64,000 nucleotides of DNA from Lithobates sylvaticus (taxonomy: Eukaryota; Chordata; Amphibia; Anura; Ranidae): assembly GCA_028564925.1 (NCBI GenBank), contig CM053032.1, forward strand, positions 121,973,490-122,037,489, given 5' to 3'. This document shows, in pieces, positions 1 through 11,645 of the stretch (position 1 is the first letter of the stretch; each line of letters begins with the position of its first letter). The translations under genes were made by a program, and so were the position numbers. The notes below the pieces were generated by a model. The model searched no databases. It saw nothing but the letters and a program-made list of their open reading frames with translations, and was not told where the DNA came from.

Positions 1-49
1 AGGGAAAAGGCGGAATTAGAAAGAGATTTACTGAAGGAGCTGCTTGCAG
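1..49 (+). other. gag fragment of an LTR retroelement, cut by the window edge
   Basis: The first 49 bases are identical to 38391-38439, which lies inside the gag reading frame of the LTR element further along this window. After base 49 the match stops abruptly and unrelated sequence follows. It is therefore a piece of another copy of the same family, running off the left edge. Nothing more can be said without the flank. Confidence 0.8.
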
Positions 50-129
50 GAACTAATTATGCTCACAATCCAAGTTTTTACTGTACCTGCAACTTCACAG
101 AAACTGCTCCAGCCTCAGACGAGGCTATA

Positions 130-514
130 CCAAAAAATCTTTGCAACAAGCTCATCAAAAAGCTAAATTGAGTCCCTGCAAGCTCCTTTTATTTAAAGGT
201 GAACAGGAACAAGAAAAAATTTAAGTGAGATCCATTATACAGTTTAATAGTCAAAGCAATGAGATCAGGTCAATAATGCAGAAACATTGGCATTTACTTA
301 CTGATGATAATATCATCAGACATTGTGTGGATGATTGCCCGCACCTGACTTTCAGATGTGGACGATCACTGAAGAATACTCTGGTGTGGACAAAGTCACT
401 TTGATAGAAAAAAGGGACCGGATCAATGTGGGACACGCCTCAAAGGGATTTTCAGGTGTGGTAACTGTTCCTTTTGTAGATTCATATGTGTGGCAAGAGG
501 CGCAGTGACACTAA
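130..514 (+). pseudogene. Old Penelope-like element, part 1 of 3 (RT C-terminus and cysteine linker)
   Basis: Plus-strand translation gives recognisable Penelope-like blocks in several frames. One is the segment ending in QKHWHLLTDD (about 278-307), which matches LLKHWHIIATD of the intact PLE gene at 30080-33424. Another is LKGIFRCGNCSFCRF (about 433-480), which matches its LKGTFPCGNCNYCKY cysteine linker ahead of the GIY-YIG domain. The reading is broken by frame changes and stops, and it diverges much more from the intact gene than the other PLE in this window does, so it is an old copy. The coding stretch is interrupted at 514 by the 24-kb hAT and continues at 24615 and then at 34996. Bases 50-129 show nothing I can assign. 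Confidence 0.8.
507..514. repeat. 8-bp target-site duplication of the 24-kb hAT, left
   Basis: The octamer gacactaa directly precedes the left terminal repeat at 515 and recurs right after the right terminal repeat at 24607-24614. Eight-base target duplications are the hallmark of hAT elements. Confidence 0.95.
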
Positions 515-805
515 TAGGGATGGGCCCGGTGCTCGATGCGAACCCACGTTCGCATCGAGCACCGGGCGTTCGCTCGCTCGGCGAGCCCAGAACTATTTTG
601 GCCGCTCGCATCACGTTCGTGTGATGCGAGTGGCCCCGCAATGCATTGCGGCCGGCGCGGCCGGCGCAGTGCATTGCTGGCTGATGATTGGCCAAGCATG
701 CACTGTGACCCTGCATGCTTGGCCAATCACAGCCCCGGAAACTCGAAGAGCCATAATTGGCTACAGGCAGGACGCCTGTAGCCAATTACAGCTCAGGGGC
801 TGTAG
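515..805 (+). repeat. hAT left arm: string of subterminal palindromes with CCAAT boxes
   Basis: Successive strong inverted repeats are visible. The sequence cggtgctcgatgcgaac is mirrored across cacg at about 526-568. A hairpin built on gcatcac/gtgatgc lies near 607-630, and palindromic ggccggcgcggccggc near 650-667. Long arms of aagcatgc/gcatgctt containing ttggcc and ggccaa lie near 690-730. The pair ggctacaggc/gcctgtagcc lies at about 758-783. ATTGG and CCAAT occur repeatedly. The same order is kept in the decayed copy from 40498. Subterminal repeats are typical transposase-binding regions in hAT elements; the CCAAT boxes may also serve the promoter. Confidence 0.75.
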
Positions 806-819
806 TACACGCCCCCCCC

Positions 820-827
820 TATAAAAG
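820..827 (+). promoter_or_regulatory. TATA box of the hAT promoter
   Basis: TATAAAAG follows a C-rich run and CCAAT motifs, and is followed by a GC-rich leader. The same TATAAAAGGCCGCCACGCC context is kept at 40787 in the third hAT copy. A start site near 850 would leave about 5.9 kb, mostly satellite, before the transposase ATG, so a spliced leader is likely (inference). Confidence 0.7.
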
Positions 828-984
828 GCCGCCACGCCGTCTGCGCCGGTCACATGCTGTTCCGGCGCAGATAGAGCAGGCTAGCTCTGTGACACTCTGC
901 TGGATTTAGTTAGTTAGAGAGATTTACTTAGAGAGATTGAGTTAGATAGATTCATTCATTTAGATTGATTTAGAAAGAGGGGCT

Positions 985-3900
985 TGTAGTGTGTTCGTGG
1001 CAGGCAGGCAGAGCTCCTATATTTTGTTCCCAGAAGCACCTATAGGACTTGTAGTGTGTTCGTGGCAGGCAGGCAGAGCTCCTATATTTTGTTCCCAGAA
1101 GCACCTATAGGACTTGTAGTGTGTTCGTGGCAGGCAGGCAGAGCTCCTATATTTTGTTCCCAGAAGCACCTATAGGACTTGTAGTGTGTTCGTGGCAGGC
1201 AGGCAGAGCTCCTATATTTTGTTCCCAGAAGCACCTATAGGACTTGTAGTGTGTTCGTGGCAGGCAGGCAGAGCTCCTATATTTTGTTCCCAGAAGCACC
1301 TATAGGACTTGTAGTGTGTTCGTGGCAGGCAGGCAGAGCTCCTATATTTTGTTCCCAGAAGCACCTATAGGACTTGAAGTGTGTTAGTCCCATCACACAG
1401 ATCTACATTTTCTTCCCAGAAGCACCTATAGGACTTGAAGTGTGTTAGTCCCATCACACAGACCTATATTTTCTTCCCAGAAGCACCTATAGGACTTGAA
1501 GTGTGTTAGTCCCATCACACAGAGATCATATATTTTGTTCCCAGAAGCACCTATAGGACTTGTAGTGTGTTAGTCCCATCACACAGAGATCATATATTTT
1601 GTTCCCAGAAGCACCTATAGGACTTGAAGTGTGTTAGTCCCATCACACAGACCTATATTTCCTTCCCAGAAGCACCTATAGGACTTGAAGTGTGTTAGTC
1701 CCATCACACAGAGATCATATATTTTGTTCCCAGAAGCACCTATAGGACTTGAAGTGTGTTAGTCCCATCACACAGGGATCATATATTTTGTTCCCAGAAG
1801 CACCTATAGGACTTGAAGTGTGTTAGTCCCATCACACAGACCTACATTTTCTTCCCAGAAGCACCCATAGGACTTGAAGTGTGTTAGTCCCATCACACAG
1901 AGATCCTATATTTTGTTCCCAGAAGCACCTATAGGACTTGAAGTGTGTTAGTCCCATCACACAGACCTATATTTTCTTCCCAGAAGCACCCAAAAGACTT
2001 GAAGTGTGTTAGTCCCATCACACAGAGATCATATATTTTGTTCCCAGAAGCACCTATAGGACTTGAAGTGTGTTAGTCCCATCACACAGACCTATATTTC
2101 CTTCCCAGAAGCACCTATAGGACTTGAAGTGTGTTAGTCCCATCACACAGACCTACATTTCTTCCCAGAAGCACCTATAGGACTTGAAGTGTGTTAGTCC
2201 CATCACACAGATCATATATTTTGTTCCCAGAAGCACCTATAGGACTTGAAGTGTGTTAGTCCCATCACACAGAGATCATATATTTTGTTCCCAGAAGCAC
2301 CTATAGGACTTGGAAGTGTGTTAGTCCCATCACACAGACCTTTATTTCCTTCCCAGAAGCACCTATAGGACTTGAAGTGTGTTAGTCCCATCACACAGAG
2401 ATCATATATTTTGTTCCCAGAAGCACCTATAGGACTTGAAGTGTGTTAGTCCCATCACACAGAGATCATATATTTTGTTCCCAGAAGCACCTATAGGACT
2501 TGAAGTGTGTTAGTCCCATCACACAGAGATCATATATTTTGTTCCCAGAAGCACCTATAGGACTTGAAGTGTGTTAGTCCCATCACACAGACCTATATTT
2601 TCTTCCCAGAAGCACCCAAAAGACTTGAAGTGTGTTAGTCCCATCACACAGAGATCATATATTTTGTTCCCAGAAGCACCTATAGGACTTGAAGTGTGTT
2701 AGTCCCATCACACAGACCTATATTTTCTTCCCAGAAGCACCTATAGGACTTGAAGTGTGTTAGTCCCATCACACAGAGATCATATATTTTGTTCCCAGAA
2801 GCACCTATAGGACTTGTAGTGTGTTAGTCCCATCACACAGAGATCATATATTTTGTTCCCAGAAGCACCTATAGGACTTGAAGTGTGTTAGTCCCATCAC
2901 ACAGACCTATATTTCCTTCCCAGAAGCACCTATAGGACTTGAAGTGTGTTAGTCCCATCACACAGAGATCATATATTTTGTTCCCAGAAGCACCTATAGG
3001 ACTTGAAGTGTGTTAGTCCCATCACACAGACCTACATTTTCTTCCCAGAAGCACCTATAGGACTTGAAGTGTGTTAGTCCCATCACACAGAGATCATATA
3101 TTTTGTTCCCAGAAGCACCTATAGGACTTGAAGTGTGTTAGTCCCATCACACAGAGATCATATATTTTGTTCCCAGAAGCACCTATAGGACTTGAAGTGT
3201 GTTAGTCCCATCACACAGACCTATATTTCCTTCCCAGAAGCACCTATAGGACTTGAAGTGTGTTAGTCCCATCACACAGACCTACATTTTCTTCCCAGAA
3301 GCACCTATAGGACTTGAAGTGTGTTAGTCCCATCACACAGAGATCATATATTTTGTTCCCAGAAGCACCTATAGGACTTGAAGTGTGTTAGTCCCATCAC
3401 ACAGAGATCATATATTTTGTTCCCAGAAGCACCTATAGGACTTGAAGTGTGTTAGTCCCATCACACAGACCTATATTTCCTTCCCAGAAGCACCTATAGG
3501 ACTTGAAGTGTGTTAGTCCCATCACACAGACCTACATTTTCTTCCCAGAAGCACCTATAGGACTTGAAGTGTGTTAGTCCCATCACACAGAGATCATATA
3601 TTTTGTTCCCAGAAGCACCTATAGGACTTGAAGTGTGTTAGTCCCATCACACAGAGATCATATATTTTGTTCCCAGAAGCACCTATAGGACTTGAAGTGT
3701 GTTAGTTCCATCACACAGACCTTTATTTCCTTCCCAGAAGCACCTATAGGACTTGAAGTGTGTTAGTCCCATCACACAGAGATCATATATTTTGTTCCCA
3801 GAAGCACCTATAGGACTTGAAGTGTGTTAGTCCCATCACACAGAGATCATATATTTTGTTCCCAGAAGCACCTATAGGACTTGAAGTGTGTTAGTCCCAT

Positions 3901-6765
3901 CACACAGAGATCATATATTTTGTTCCCAGAAGCACCTATAGGACTTGAAGTTGTTAGTCCCATCACACAGACCTATATTTTCTTCCCAGAAGCACCCAAA
4001 AGACTTGAAGTGTGTTAGTCCCATCACACAGAGATCATATATTTTGTTCCCAGAAGCACCTATAGGACTTGAAGTGTGTTAGTCCCATCACACAGACCTA
4101 TATTTTTCTTCCCAGAAGCACCTATAGGACTTGAAGTGTGTTAGTCCCATCACACAGAGATCATATATTTTGTTCCCAGAAGCACCTATAGGACTTGAAG
4201 TGTGTTAGTCCCATCACACAGAGATCATATATATTTTGTTCCCAGAAGCACCTATAGGACTTGAAGTGTGTTAGTCCCATCACACAGAGACCATATATTT
4301 CCTTCCCAGAAGCACCTATAGGACTTGAAGTGTGTTAGTCCCATCACACAGAGATCATATATTTTGTTCCCAGAAGCACCTATAGGACTTGAAGTGTGTT
4401 AGTCCCATCACACAGAGATCATATATTTTGTTCCCAGAAGCACCTATAGGACTTGAAGTGTGTTAGTCCCATCACACAGACCACCTACATTTTCTTCCCA
4501 GAAGCACCTATAGGACTTGAAGTGTGTTAGTCCCATCACACAGAGATCATATATTTTTTCTTCCCAGAAGCACACTATAGGACTTGAAGTGTGTTAGTCC
4601 CATCACACAGAGATCCATATATTTTGTTCCCAGAAGCACCTATAGGACTTGAAGTGTGTTAGTCCCATCACACAGACCTATATTTTCTTCCCAGAAGCAC
4701 CCATAGGACTTGAAGTGTGTTAGTCCCATCACACAGAGATCATATATTTTGTTCCCAGAAGCACCTATAGGACTTGAAGTGTGTTAGTCCCATCACACAG
4801 ACCTATATTTTCTTCCCAGAAGCACCTATAGGACTTGAAGTGTGTTAGTCCCATCACACAGACCTACATTTTCTTCCCAGAAGCACCTATAGGACTTGAA
4901 GTGTGTTAGTCCCATCACACAGAGATCATATATTTTGTTCCCAGAAGCACCTATAGGACTTGAAGTGTGTTAGTCCCATCACACAGAGATTTATTTCCTT
5001 CCCAGAAGCACCTATAGGACTTGAAGTGTGTTAGTCCCATCACACAGACCTTATTTTCTTCCCAGAAGCACCCATAGGACTTGAAGTGTGTTAGTCCCAT
5101 CACACAGAGCTCATATATTTTGTTCCCAGAAGCACCTATAGGACTTGAAGTGTGTTAGTCCCATCACACAGAGATCCTATATTTTTTTCCCAGAAGCACC
5201 TATAGGACTTTGAAGTGTGTTAGTCCCATCACACAGAGATCCTATATATTTTGTTCCCAGAAGCACCTAAAGGACTTGAAGTGTGTTAGTCCCATCACAC
5301 AGAGCTCATCTATTTTGTTCCCAGAAGCACCTATATGACTTGAAGTGTGTTAGTCCCATCACACAGACCTCTATTTTCTTCCCAGAAGCACCCATAGGAC
5401 TTGAAGTGTGTTAGTGCCATCACACAGAGCTCCCTATATTTTCTTCCCAGAAGCACCTATAGGACTTGAAGTGTGTTAGGACTTGAAGTGTGTTAGTCCC
5501 ATCACACAGAGCTCCTCTATTTTCTTTGCAGAAGCACCCACAGGACTTATAGTGTGTTAGTGGCATCACACAGAGCTCCTCTATTTTCTTTGCAGAAGCA
5601 CCCACAGGACTTCTAGTGTGTTAGTGGCATCACACAGAGCTCCTCTATTTTCTTCCCAGAAGCACCCATAGGACTTGAAGTGTGTTAGTCCCATCACACA
5701 GAGCTCCTCTATTTTCTTTGCAGAAGCACCCACAGGACTTCTAGTGTGTTAGTGGCATCACACAGAGCTCCTCTATTTTCTTTGCAGAAGCACCCATAGG
5801 ACTTCTAGTGTGTTAGTGGCATCACACAGAGCTCCTATATTTTCTTCTCAGCAGCACCCACAGGACTTCTAGTGTGTTAGTGGCATCACACAGAGCTCCT
5901 CTATTTTCTTTGCAGAAGCACCCACAGGACTTCTAGTGTGTTAGTGGCATCACACAGAGCTCCTATATTTTCTTCTCAGCAGCACCCACAGGACTTCTAG
6001 TGTGTTAGTGGCATCACACAGAGCTCCTCTATTTTCTTTGCAGAAGCACCCACAGGACTTCTAGTGTGTTAGTGGCATCACACAGAGCTCCTCTATTTTC
6101 TTTGCAGAAGCACCCACAGGACTTCTAGTGTGTTAGTGGCATCACACAGAGCTCCTCTATTTTCTTTGCAGAAGCACCCATAGGACTTCTAGTGTGTTAG
6201 TGGCATCACACAGAGCTCCTATATTTTCTTCTCAGCAGCACCCACAGGACTTCTAGTGGGTTAGTGGCATCACACAGAGCTCCTCTATTTTCTTTGCAGA
6301 AGCACCCACAGGACTTCTAGTGTGTTAGTGGCATCACACAGAGCTCCTCTATTTTCTTTGCAGAAGCACCCACAGGACTTCTAGTGTGTTAGTGGCATCA
6401 CACAGAACTCCTCTATTTTCTTTGCAGAAGCACCCATAGGACTTCTAGTGTGTTAGTGGCATCACACAGAGCTCCTATATTTTCTTCTCAGCAGCACCCA
6501 CAGGACTTCTAGTGTGTTAGTGGCATCACACAGAGCTCCTCTATTTTCTTTGCAGAAGCACCCACAGGACTTCTAGTGTGTTAGTGGCATCACACAGAGC
6601 TCCTCTATTTTCTTTGCAGAAGCACCCACAGGACTTCTAGTGTGTTAGTGGCATCACACAGAGCTCCTCTATTTTCTTTGCAGAAGCACCCACAGGACTT
6701 CTAGTGTGTTAGTGGCATCACACAGAGCTCCTATATATTCTTCTCAGCAGCACCCACAGGACTAC
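985..6765 (+). repeat. Satellite array 1 inside the hAT (~64-bp units, about 90 copies)
   Basis: Head-to-tail units of 62-65 bp fill 5.8 kb between the promoter and the transposase. Three zones are visible. The first is six almost identical 65-bp units with ggcaggcaggcagag (985-1375). Next come several dozen units of the type gaagtgtgttagtcccatc (to about 5500). Last are units of the type ctagtgtgttagtggcatc with a ctctattttctttgcag tract (about 5500-6765). Rare variants such as cacccaaaag recur at ~626 and ~1380 bp spacing, showing higher-order structure. Each unit carries a pyrimidine tract followed by CAG that looks like a 3' splice site. The last one lies about 30 bases before the transposase ATG. 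Confidence 0.95.
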
Positions 6766-6773
6766 CGACTACA

Positions 6774-9700
6774 ATGGCTGGAAGACCGCCAAGGGGAGGC
6801 AGAGCGTGCAGAGCCAAGAACACAGGGCAGGCAGGCTCTGTTTCTAGTGGACGTGGCCGTGGACGTGGTCGTGCATCGTCATCAGCACGTGGCCATGGGA
6901 CACGCACGTCTTTGTTTTCGGCAGCTGGACATGTGGAGCCGCATCATGCTGAAGGCTTGGTAGAATGGATGACCAAGCCCTCCTCATCCTCCTCATCCTC
7001 TCTCACCCAGGCTCAGGGTACTGACAGAGCATCATCAGCCACCCCTTCCCTAGACCCACCATGTCCTCCTGAGGAGTCCCCCGAACTCTTTGAGCACAGT
7101 GTTGGGTACATGCTCCAGGAGGATGCCCAACGATTCGAAGGCTCGGATGATGATACCCAGCTTGAGGAATCTGGCAGTACTGTTCCACCAGCTGCAGCTT
7201 ACTGCCAGGTTTGCTCTAGTGGTGAAGAGGGAGGGGATGATGAGGTCACTGACTCCACGTGGGTGCCTGAAGGGAGAGAGGATGAGGAGGAGGACGAGGA
7301 GGAGGAGGATGCGGCGTCACATGTCCAACGAGGCAGGATGCCCCCTGGAGGCCAGGTAGAGGCCAGCACAGCAACTGTACAACACCGCAGAGCTCCGCCT
7401 GTGCAGGGCGCTGCCTCTGCACGTTATCAGAAAAGTTCTTTGGTGTGGGCCTTTTTTGAGACGAGTGCAGCAGATCGCACCACTGCTATTTGCAATATTT
7501 GTCTCAAGCGTATCTCGCGTGGCCAAAACATCAGCCGCTTGGGAACCACAAGCATGACCAGACATATGGCGACCTGCCATGCAGCTCGTTGGCAGGCACA
7601 CATAAAAGACCCACACCAAAGAACTAAGCGGACCTCTCCTTGCTCCTCCTCAGCTGGGATCTCCATCCCCACTACACCTTCAGTCCTCTCTGAAAGCTGC
7701 TCTGAGAGGACTGTAGGTGTAGAATTAGGTGTGTCACAACCAAGTACTTGCAGTACACCGACGTCCGATTGCAGCAGGCAAATTTCCCTGCCCCAGCTGC
7801 TGGACCGTAGAAAGAAGTACACTCCCAGCCATCCACATGCCCAGCGGTTGAATGCTAGCCTGGCTAAATTGCTAGCACTTCAACTGCTGCCTTTTCAGTT
7901 GGTAGACTCGGCCCCCTTCCGTGAGTTTGTTCAATGTGCGGTTCCTCAGTGGCAGGTTCCCAAACGCCACTTTTTCTCACGGAAGGCGATTCCGTCTCTC
8001 TACCGGCATGTGGAGGGCAATGTCCATGCCTCGCTGGACAGGGCGGTCAGCGGTAAGGTGCATATTACCGCTGACTCATGTTCCAGCAGGCATGGACAGG
8101 GACGGTACCTTTCTTTCACGGCCCATTGGGTCACTCTATTGGCAGCTGGGAGGGATGCAGGACAAGGTGCAGTAGTGTTGGAGGTTGTTCCGCCACCACG
8201 CCTCCAAAACGCTACTACTGCTACTGGTTGTGACACACCTCTCTCCTCCACCCCCACCTCTTCTTCTTCCTCCAGTGCTCTGTCCTTGGAACCAGCGGTG
8301 CTCCGTAGGCGTACAAGGGGCTACGCAAGTACGCAGGCAAAAAGATGCCATGCCGTGCTTGCGCTGGTGTGTTTGGGGGACAGGAGCCACACTGGGCCAG
8401 AGGTTCTGGCAGCTCTGCAGGGGCAGGCCGAGAGGTGGTTGACGCCACGTCAGCTTAAGCCAGGAATGGTCGTTTCTGACAATGGCACCAACCTCCTCTC
8501 CGCCCTGCGACAGGGGCAGCTCACCCATGTGCCCTGCATGGCTCACGTCCTCAACCTGGTGGTGCAGCGGTTCTTGGGCAGGTTCCCAGGCTTACAGGAT
8601 GTCCTGAGGCAGGCCAGGAAAGTCTGTGTGCATTTCCGCCGATCTTATAATGCCAGTGCTCGGCTGACTGAGCTGCAAAAGGAGCTGAACCTGCCCAAGA
8701 ACCGCCTAATATGTGACATGCCCACCAGGTGGAACTCAACGTTGGCCATGCTGCAGCGACTGCACACGCAGCAGAGGGCCATCAATGAGTACCTTTGCGA
8801 CTACGGCACCAGGACAGGGTCAGGGGAGCTTGGTTTTTTTTCCCCACGTCAGTGGAGCATGATCAGGGATGCATGCACTGTCCTCTCACCATTTGAGGAG
8901 GCCACGAGGATGGTGAGCAGTGACAGTGCATGCATCAGTGACACTGTCCCTCTTGTCCACCTGTTGGAGCATACGCTGCGTGGGATAATGGACAGGGCAC
9001 TTGAGGCAGAACAGAGGCAGGAAGAGGAGGACTTCCTTGCCTCTCAAGGCCCCCTTTATCCGGACAGTGTTCCTTCTGTCCCACCCATCACACAGGAAGA
9101 GGATGAGGAGGAGGAGGAGGAGGAGGAGGAGGATTGTGTGAGCATGGAGGTGGAGCCTGGCACTCAGCATCAGCAGCAGCAGTCTTTTAGGGATGATGTA
9201 CAGTCCCAACAAACCAGTGGACTTGTACGTGGCTGGGAGGAGGTGGCTGGCGATCATGTCATCCTCAGTGACCCAGAAGACTCCGGACCGAATGCCTCAG
9301 CTAACCTACGCTGCATGGCCTCCCTGATCCTGCAAAGCCTGCGGAAGGATCCTCGTGTTCTTCGGATCAAGGAGAGGGACCATTACTGGCTGGCCACTCT
9401 CCTTGATCCGCGGTACAAGGGTAAGGTTGCGGACCTTATCTTGCCGTCGCAGAGGGAGCAGAGGATGAGACATCTCAGGGAGGCCTTGCAGAAAGGTCTG
9501 TGCAACGCGTTCCCAGAAACTGGGAGGCTACAAACTCCTGGTCCTGGGCGACGAGTTGCTGAGGCTTCGGTCAGTGGCAGAAGGAGCGGTGGGGAAGGTG
9601 GACGTCTGACCGATGCGTTCAGACAATTTTTTAGTCCGCAGCCCCAAGGTATGATCGGTTCCAGCAACCATCGCCAGCGTCTGATATACATGGTGCAGGA

Positions 9701-9992
9701 ATACCTTGGGGCAAGGTCAGACTTGGACACCTTTCCCACCGAAAATCCTCTGGCTTACTGGGTCCTGAGGATGGATCACTGGCCAGAGCTTGCACAGTAT
9801 GCAATTGAGCTACTGGCCTGTCCTGCCTCCAGCGTTCTTTCCGAACGCACATTCAGTGCTGCTGGAGGATTTGTGACTGATCATAGGGTGCGCCTGTCCA
9901 CCGCCTCGGTTGATCGACTGACCTTCATCAAAATGAATCAGTCTTGGATCACCACCAGCTACCAGGCACCTGAGGCGGATATAACCGAATAA
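6774..9992 (+). CDS. hAT-family transposase, copy 1 (1072 aa, intact)
   Basis: Cut-and-paste transposase acting on the hAT ends. The start ATGGCTGGAAGACCGCC is conserved in the third copy. The N-terminus is basic and hook-like (MAGRPPRGGR, then an RG run at about 24-34), followed by an acidic region. A BED zinc finger follows, with C240, C243, H264 and H269. The RNase-H-like core carries D434 (ITADS) and D569 (VVSDNGT), with CMAH at 588-591. A long inserted helical part includes an E-run (EEDEEEEEEEEE) and a Q-run. The C-terminal hAT dimerisation signature is LACPASSVLSERTFSAAGG around E1024. Residue 436 is Cys where the third copy and most relatives have Trp after ADS. No stop or frameshift is present. 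Function is inferred from family motifs; activity is untested. Confidence 0.95.
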   Translation: MAGRPPRGGRACRAKNTGQAGSVSSGRGRGRGRASSSARGHGTRTSLFSAAGHVEPHHAEGLVEWMTKPSSSSSSSLTQAQGTDRASSATPSLDPPCPPEESPELFEHSVGYMLQEDAQRFEGSDDDTQLEESGSTVPPAAAYCQVCSSGEEGGDDEVTDSTWVPEGREDEEEDEEEEDAASHVQRGRMPPGGQVEASTATVQHRRAPPVQGAASARYQKSSLVWAFFETSAADRTTAICNICLKRISRGQNISRLGTTSMTRHMATCHAARWQAHIKDPHQRTKRTSPCSSSAGISIPTTPSVLSESCSERTVGVELGVSQPSTCSTPTSDCSRQISLPQLLDRRKKYTPSHPHAQRLNASLAKLLALQLLPFQLVDSAPFREFVQCAVPQWQVPKRHFFSRKAIPSLYRHVEGNVHASLDRAVSGKVHITADSCSSRHGQGRYLSFTAHWVTLLAAGRDAGQGAVVLEVVPPPRLQNATTATGCDTPLSSTPTSSSSSSALSLEPAVLRRRTRGYASTQAKRCHAVLALVCLGDRSHTGPEVLAALQGQAERWLTPRQLKPGMVVSDNGTNLLSALRQGQLTHVPCMAHVLNLVVQRFLGRFPGLQDVLRQARKVCVHFRRSYNASARLTELQKELNLPKNRLICDMPTRWNSTLAMLQRLHTQQRAINEYLCDYGTRTGSGELGFFSPRQWSMIRDACTVLSPFEEATRMVSSDSACISDTVPLVHLLEHTLRGIMDRALEAEQRQEEEDFLASQGPLYPDSVPSVPPITQEEDEEEEEEEEEDCVSMEVEPGTQHQQQQSFRDDVQSQQTSGLVRGWEEVAGDHVILSDPEDSGPNASANLRCMASLILQSLRKDPRVLRIKERDHYWLATLLDPRYKGKVADLILPSQREQRMRHLREALQKGLCNAFPETGRLQTPGPGRRVAEASVSGRRSGGEGGRLTDAFRQFFSPQPQGMIGSSNHRQRLIYMVQEYLGARSDLDTFPTENPLAYWVLRMDHWPELAQYAIELLACPASSVLSERTFSAAGGFVTDHRVRLSTASVDRLTFIKMNQSWITTSYQAPEADITE

Positions 9993-10100
9993 TTTTTAAT
10001 GTCACATCCCTTCAAGACTGCCTATGCTGATGCTGAGTGACTGTCCTCTTATGTTCACTGACTATCCTCTTCCTCCTCCTCAATGATCCATGCCACCACA

Positions 10101-11370
10101 CCAGTGCCTAAGGCACAATTTTTCAGCCCCTGTTTAACAGGGGCGGGTACTTACAATTTTTAAAAAAATGCTTCGCAACACATGTGACTGCTGTGCTCCA
10201 AGTACAGTATCTGTGAGGGGTTGCAGTGTTGTGGCACCAGCACCAGTGCCTAAGGCACAATTTTTCAGCCCCTGTTTAACAGGGGGCGTGTACTTACAAT
10301 TTTTTAAAAAAATGCTTCGCAACACGTGTGACTGCTGTGCTCCAAGTACAGTATCTGTGAGGGGTTGCAGTGTTGTGGCACCAGCACCAGTGCCTAAGGC
10401 ACAATTTTTCAGCCCCTGTTTAACAGGGGCGGGTACTTACAATTTTTTAAAAAAATGCTTCGCAACACGTGTGACTGCTGTGCTCCAAGTACAGTATCTG
10501 TGAGGGCCGGGTTGCAGTGTTGTGGCACCAGCACCAGTGCCTAAGGCACAATTTTTCAGCCCCTGTTTAACAGGGGCGTGTACTTACAATTTTTAAAAAA
10601 AATGCTTCGCAACACGTGTGACTGCTGTGCTCCAAGTACAGTATCTGTGAGGGCCGGGTTGCAGTGTTGTGGCACCAGCACCAGTGCCTAAGGCACAATT
10701 TTTCAGCCCCTGTTTAACAGGGGGCGTGTACTTACAATTTTTTTAAAAAATGCTTTGCAACACGTGTGACTGCTGTGCTCCAAGTACAGTCTCTGTGAGG
10801 GGTTGCAGTGTTGTGGCACCAGCACCAGTGCCTAAGGCACAATTTTTCAGCCCCTGTTTAACAGGGGCGGGTAATTACAAATCTTGATCTAATAGTTCAC
10901 AGCAGGGCCCATTCCTGCGCCCACCAAGAGTAACTATGAGGGCCTACAGTCTTGTGGCAACACCGTCCACCACCACCGCCAAAGGCCCAATTTTTCTGCC
11001 CTGTTCATCAGGTGCTTGCAATTACAAATCTTGATCTAATAACTCACAGCAGGGCCCATTCCTGCGCCCACCAAGAGTAACTGTGAGAGCCTACAGTCTT
11101 GTGGCAACACCGTCCACCACCACCACCAAAGGCCCAATTTTTCTGCCCTGTTCATCAGGTGCTTGCAATTACAAATCTTGATCTAATAACTCACAGCAGG
11201 GCCCATTCCTGCGCCCACCAAGAGTAACTGTGAGAGCTTACAGTCTTGTGGCAAAACCGTCCACCACCACCACCACCACCCCCAATTTTTCTGCCCTGTT
11301 CAACAGGTGCATGCAATTACAAATCTTGATCTATTAACTCACAGCAGGGCCCATTCCTGTGCCCACCAGT
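10101..11370 (+). repeat. 3' subterminal tandem repeats of hAT unit 1 (types A and B)
   Basis: Six type-A units of 142-147 bp (10101-about 10880) each contain the hairpin cccctgtttaacagggg and an A/T tract. About four type-B units of roughly 147 bp follow, with aaatcttgatct, gcagggcccattcctgc and a (cac)n run. A and B are diverged relatives: both contain gtggcamcac..., a (t/c)caatttttc run, a gccctgtt-aacagg hairpin and aattacaa. The arrays lie between the transposase stop and the right arm and are shared by all three hAT copies in the window. Confidence 0.9.
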
Positions 11371-11645
11371 CTTGTGGCTACACCAACATCTAATAGGGCA
11401 AATTTCTGCAGAGTATATACGCCAGGCCCCTACTTTCAAACATCCAACTTACAAACGACTCCTACTTGCAAATGGAAAGAGAAAACAGGAAGTGAGAGGA
11501 AATCTACCCCTAGGAAGGGAAATTCTATCCTGTTAGATTTAATTTGGGAAAAAGGTATCTCCTCTCTACTGATACTTTATCACCAATCCTTGTTTCAATT
11601 AAAACCCCACTTTTTCCAAAAACATTTGTCATTGGGACGGAAAGT

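Noticed and set aside
423-824. Overlapping open frames of 70-120 codons on both strands
   Set aside because: They are readings of the palindromic hAT left arm; no family motif, and the frames mirror each other.
2212-5605. Short minus-strand frames inside the satellite arrays
   Set aside because: Pure translations of the 64-bp unit.
985-6765. CRISPR-like regular repeats
   Set aside because: Units are contiguous 62-65 bp satellites without unique spacers, and the surroundings are eukaryotic transposons.
8136-9739. Frames of 60-136 codons antisense to or overlapping the hAT transposase
   Set aside because: Shadow frames; they recur at the same offset in the duplicate and carry no motifs of their own.
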